A DNA stretch of 64,000 bases from Epiperipatus broadwayi (Eukaryota > Onychophora > Udeonychophora > Euonychophora > Peripatidae): assembly GCA_028023455.1 (NCBI GenBank), contig JAQFVV010012509.1:1800001-1864000 (forward strand). The letters run 5' to 3'. Positions 59,093-64,000 of this stretch are shown in pieces (positions within the stretch are counted from its first letter, which is position 1; each line of letters starts with the position of its first letter). The translations under genes were made by a program, and so were the position numbers. The notes under the pieces were generated by a model. The model saw nothing but the letters and a program-made list of their open reading frames with translations, ran no database searches and was not told the DNA's origin.

Positions 59093-61965
59093 TATATATA
59101 TATTTAAAAATATTTAGCATATTTTTTCATTTAAAATCTTGGTTTTTTATTTTATGAGGAAAATTGAAATAAAAAATCTATTAAATGAATTTTTTTAAAA
59201 ATCAGTTGAATGTAATTTAAATAATTTGTTGTCGTCAGTGGGATTACAGAGGTAAAGATTAAGCATAGAAAATTGCCACTTAAATAGTTGCCTTCTTAAT
59301 TTGTTAAATATAATCTTATAAATGTGGCCAGAAACTTTTGTCATTTTTTATTTGAGGTTTTCCAGATTGACACTTATGAATATTTTCCGCACTATCAAAC
59401 TTTTCTAATTTATTACAGGTAAACTGAATTATAGATTTTTGGTAAATATTCTGTTCCAAATTGCCTAGTCACAATTGCCTCTGAATTTTATTTCCATTTT
59501 CAGTTTTTTGCATCATTTTAGTATAAATTTGTTTCATCCAAATATATACATTAGGGGAGGGGCAGGGTTTAAATGCTTACTGTAAAATTTTTAAATTAAA
59601 AATAGGAGATTAAAGATTTTGTTGTAAGTTGGATTATTTTAAATAACTTAAATAGATGAAATGTTGCTTAGTTCTAAAGTCAAGGCAAGAAAAAGCAAAT
59701 TAGAAATCAAAATAGCTTTTCTAACTTTCCTTTCTCTTTCTCTTTTTTGAAAGACCAAGATTTGATTTTACTTTATTATTTTTTTTATTGTCAAATGAAA
59801 ACAAAAACATTTCTAGAAGTCTGGTTTTTAGTATTCTATTATGACTTGTACATTTGTTTACATTCTCAAAATAGGATTTTTTTGGAAAAAAAATTACGAT
59901 GTGTATGAATAACCTAGATATTTGCACTTCATATAGTTTTAAAATATTGGGTATTATATTTAAATACGTATTATGAAATCTTAAGTTAATGTTTTCCATT
60001 AATCTGATGGATAGTGAAATTTCCCAATTAAGTAAAGAAATGATAGATATTTTTAAAATTAGAATGCAGTATAAGTTTAATTCTTTTTGTTAAGTATAAA
60101 CAATAGAGAAATGTATTATTTATTTTTTAATAATAAAATTGTTAAATCATGGGATTTCAAAATTGAAATAATTGAATAAATAACAAACGCATATGGACAT
60201 ATATATATATGGATAAATGTCAATAAATAGGTTACATATGGTTTTAAAAAATAAAACAAGATATTTACTCTAAAATAGAAGTTATTTTTTGATAATTTTC
60301 TATTTGTCCTACCACTAGTAACTTATCAAAAGTTAACGTTATAGTTGTATATTATTTTAGATGATTGGCTTTTTTCATCAGCAATATTTTCTGTCAAAGT
60401 CTGGATTGCAAAAAAGAACCTAAGTTTCTACTTTTATATTTAATCTCTTGTTGTATCAGGTATAGCATTGTTATAGTGGAGCAAGTATTTTTTATGAAAA
60501 GACCTCACAATTTCATTAGTATTTTAAAATGTAGATTAACAATGAACTGAATCACAAAACTTTTTTGCTAATGGCTTAGTTTTAAACTGTTTGGCTACTT
60601 ATGTGCTAGAATATTTTCATTGAATTACAGAGCATTTTTGGTCCAAGTTGAGAGTGAAGCACTCACTATTTGTACATAGTAACTCTCCTAATAAGCACAT
60701 CTTCATTCATTGAGTTTTCTGGATGCTGGCTATATATATATTTTTTAAAAATTCAAATGGTCATGTTTTTTGATAACATTCTAATCTATAATTACATCTT
60801 ATTGCAATTGCTTCACAATCTGTTGTTATCTTTTCAGTAGCTCATATTATCTTCCATTTATTTCTATCATAATCATAATAGAATCATTCTGTATCATGTA
60901 ATCCAATATTTTAACAATTTTGAACCTATTTTGTCCCTTTCCGCCCAAATTTAGCTTATCAAATGTTTGAGCAGAAATAGTAAAAAATCCAAATTTTTAA
61001 ATTTTTATCTGACAAAGTTTTGAAGCTTATATACAATTACACAAAGAATGACTACCTAAACTAGAACTAAGATAGGTCACAGTAAATACCAAATTATGGT
61101 TATTGTTTTTTAATTTCAAGTTCATTTGATAAAATGTTTCCCTTAAATTTTACATAAACTTAAATTTAAAAAAAAAGCCCAATATATATATATATTCTTG
61201 GCATTATTTGAGAAATTTCATTGTGATATCATAAAAGAATCTTTTTTAAAAAGATGTGTAGGTGAAAAATGACAATAATGGGTATGGTTGTCTTATCTCT
61301 GGGGGAAGAAATACTGTTAATCAAAACAAATGAGAATATTAGTATACATGTCAAAAAATATATATTTTGAGAGTCCTGTCAAAGGCAAAAAAAAATATAT
61401 CCTGTTCATTGTGTTCATTTATTATAGATATCTTAGACTTCACATTCATTCTGAAATTTCTTCTGATTGATTAAGCTTCACAAGTGACATTTTAGTTGAA
61501 GGAACTGGAACTCATTTAAATTATGTTTGCACAATAAATGAAAATGTATCAAATTAAAGAACATTAGGCACAGGAATGATGCAGAAATAATTGATAGTAA
61601 ATTTGATTTGCATAGATAAGAGATGATGAGACAAATATAGTCTGTGACATTGATGTGTTAAATATGAAACTTGAGGAAAAAGTAGTAGACCATTTTACTT
61701 ACAAACAGTTTCGCTTGACAGATATATGTTTGAAATATTCACCAAATAATCAAAATTAGTAGAATTTTTGCCATAATGGTTTTTGGTTCTGAAAATATGT
61801 TTTATAGCTAAAAATCCTATCATTAGAATTAATTGGAAAAAATATTAAAAAAAAAAGTGAGAGAGACTGTAGTACCATGATTTTACAGAAAATTATGTTA
61901 TTTGTAAAATCAGATCCAATATTTTCATTGGAACAAGAATTTTACAAAACAGAACACAATTGCTG

Positions 61966-62055
61966 TTAGGTTATTTCAGAAGAAACTTATTTGGTACTTG
62001 TAAGATCACATTAGGTTATTTCAGAAGAAACTTATTTGGTACTTATAAGATCACA
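61966..62055. repeat. 45-bp tandem duplication, two units
   Basis: TTAGGTTATTTCAGAAGAAA and CTTATTTGGTACTT.TAAGAT occur twice in a row with one difference. Confidence 0.9.
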
Positions 62056-62394
62056 TTCTATGTAAAGATGATGCCTTCTGTAATCTTATGAAGGCAAATT
62101 GTGACATCCTTTCAGCTATTTACAAAGAGTAAATCCAATACCAACTTCACTGAACATTTTTTCTTCAATAATATACAAGGAAAATTTGGAAAGCATTTTT
62201 TAAATGCAAATGATCTATTATCAAATGCCCAAAAGTTCTATTGTTTTTTTCCTGTATTAGATAAAATATTATTAACCAAATATGGTACTGTTGGGTGCGC
62301 CATACTGTGTCGGTAGATCAAGCATGCAATCGGTAAATTTCTATCTAAGAAATCACTCAAAATACATAAATTTTTAAAAAGTACACACGCAGAA

Positions 62395-62755
62395 AAGCGG
62401 TAAAATACATAAAATACACCCCCCAGCGATAAATTGAAATGGCTTCAAAATAAGTAAAATACAAATTAAAAAATTGCGGAAATCGGTGAAATACAAAATA
62501 CATCAAATACACCCCCAGCATTAGGCAATATTTAATTTTTAATTTAGTTTGGCTATTTGTATTATCAAGTAAGGTTTATATGGTTATTTGAGAAGGTCTA
62601 TTTGTTATTAAATGAAATCATGGTTGTGTAAGAATTTTAGTAAAATTTTATCTTGGCTAGTGTTATAGTATTATATGAAATTCTATTTTATTTTTAATTG
62701 CTAATATAGCATTAGGCAATATTTAATATTTAATTTATAAATTTGTATCTTTTTT
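62395..62755. repeat. Short dispersed duplications in intron
   Basis: AAATACAC followed by CCCCAGC occurs near 62412 and 62505, and AGCATTAGGCAATATTTAAT occurs near 62518 and 62708. They look like local duplications, not a defined element. Confidence 0.6.
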
Positions 62756-64000
62756 AGCAAGATCTTATTTATAATAATCACATTTCAATAAATCTATAAA
62801 TAATTGTTAATCATTCTTAATATTAGTTTAAATTAGTTGAAATATCTTGGAGCATCCATGAATGTGTTTTTTTATCCACTCAGTGTTTGCAGCCATATGT
62901 TTCAAAAAATAAGAGTGAGACATTAAATGTATATGTAAACAGTATATAAAATTGTCAGTCTATACTTATATACACATACCAATAATATACATATTAAACA
63001 ATTCTCCAATATATATATGCACTCATTTAACTATACCTATTTCTACATATATTTAGTAACTATATAAAGCATATATATATATTTATGCATGTGCATGATA
63101 ACTGTTGAATTCTGTGATCCTGCTAAAGGCAAACTATAATCATAAATATGATGAATGCAATCCCTAGTTAAAATGTCTTAATGCATGTGTTTGATTAATT
63201 ATAAAATTAATATAAACTTGTAGCAATTCTAATCATTGACTCAAGCAAATTTATTTATGAATCAGTATAAAACTTAAATTTTTTATATAATGATAAAACT
63301 TTGAGTGTTTTCTTGATATCTGCAAGTTTTACCCTTTCAAATTGCAAGCAAATCATCCTAAAAAAAAAATGCTTTGAATTATGGAATGTTATTTCATTGA
63401 TATTTGAGGGCTAGTGCCATTCAATGAAATCTTTGTGTCTAAAGGAATTAGTTCATGCCATTTAGCTTAATAACGATTGATTAACATTTCTTATTTATTC
63501 CTGTTAAGTTGTGGCAAGTTATAATGTTCTGTAATATGATTGTTAACAATGTAAAAATTCAATCACTCATTTGTAAAATCATATTATCTCGCACTGAAAC
63601 TTCAGTTATATCAATCACTTCTCAAGGTGTGTGTTTATTAAACGACAAGTTGGTGTGTAGTTATAATTTGGTGTTTTTGAATCTTTTAGATGATGTAGCC
63701 CCAATAATTGGTATTGGGTGCATTTGCCAATAATATTTATAGTTGTTAGATTTTTTTCTGATGGACTTTTAGGGGAATAGATAAATTCTTTTATATGGTT
63801 ATTATTATTTTTGTATATATTGAATGATCTGCAAGATTATTGGATCAAGTATTTGTGGAAAATAATTCATCAACCATTCATATTAAGGCATCTCTTTTTT
63901 TTTTATTGAAAAATTATAATGAATTTTTGCATGATTACTAATGCATTTTTTAATACCAAAGTTTACATCAGTGTTTATATGATTTTAATATAAAAAAATT

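Larger units (their letters stand above)
30037..64000 (+). other. Probable first intron of the divergent gene (at least in part)
   Basis: It follows the GTAAGT donor at 30037. I could not see an acceptor followed by a convincing exon. It contains the elements listed below; the intervals 30043-33391, 34432-35330, 36150-38040, 49491-52260 and 59095-64000 are otherwise AT-rich without recognised features, apart from the duplications and homopolymers noted separately. Confidence 0.45.

Noticed and set aside
62101-62316. 71-codon ORF as exon 2 of the divergent gene
   Set aside because: No acceptor in the required phase and no recognisable protein sequence.
1-64000. Assignment to cephalopods because of ATG microsatellites and long introns
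   Set aside because: The base composition is more AT-rich than I expect for that group and I did not see its common SINE; the evidence does not settle the phylum.

Overview
This is nuclear DNA from a strongly AT-rich invertebrate animal. I see no bacterial or viral gene order. There are spliced exons with consensus GT donors and AG acceptors, very long introns, ATG/CAT and ATT microsatellites, and dense decayed transposable elements. I cannot name the phylum: the only host protein I recognise, DRG1, is too conserved to place it.

Host genes. Two divergent genes share a short promoter near 29.5-30.0 kb. On the minus strand is DRG1 (developmentally regulated GTP-binding protein 1): coding exon 1 at 29472-29510, a 19.5-kb intron, and exon 2 at 9832-9997 ending just before the P-loop. 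The remaining exons must lie left of the window. On the plus strand, a first coding exon at 29979-30036 opens an unidentified gene whose next exon I could not find. Almost everything else is intron of one of these two genes.

Left part (4.0-9.5 kb): a decayed hAT element of the ZBED5/GTF2IRD2-like class, split by two younger insertions. One is a TIR element at 5028-6862 with a perfect 8-bp target duplication; the other is a fold-back-bearing insertion at 7552-8888 with a 9-bp duplication.

DRG1 intron 1 (10-29 kb): two decayed non-LTR retrotransposons at 14.4-21 kb, minus-strand LINE 3' fragments at 21-24 kb, and two families of small fold-back retroelements, here called A and B.

Right part (30-64 kb): a non-autonomous hAT element, an RTE-type endonuclease relic, a 190-bp tandem triplication, a pseudogene-like coding relic, a possible Penelope-like endonuclease relic, two pogo/Tigger-type elements, and several short tandem duplications and hairpins.

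Main result. Families A and B carry sequences that fold as type I hammerhead ribozymes with a very short helix III. Core, helix II, helix I and cleavage triplet are all recognisable by eye. Copies have variable target duplications of 9-16 bp and contain tandem plus inverted partial units. This is the architecture of Penelope-like elements and of the hammerhead-bearing retrozymes known in animals. Four further sites show degraded motifs of the same kind. The best intact candidate is on the minus strand at 26886-26948. No comparison or folding program was run; all structures were paired by hand.
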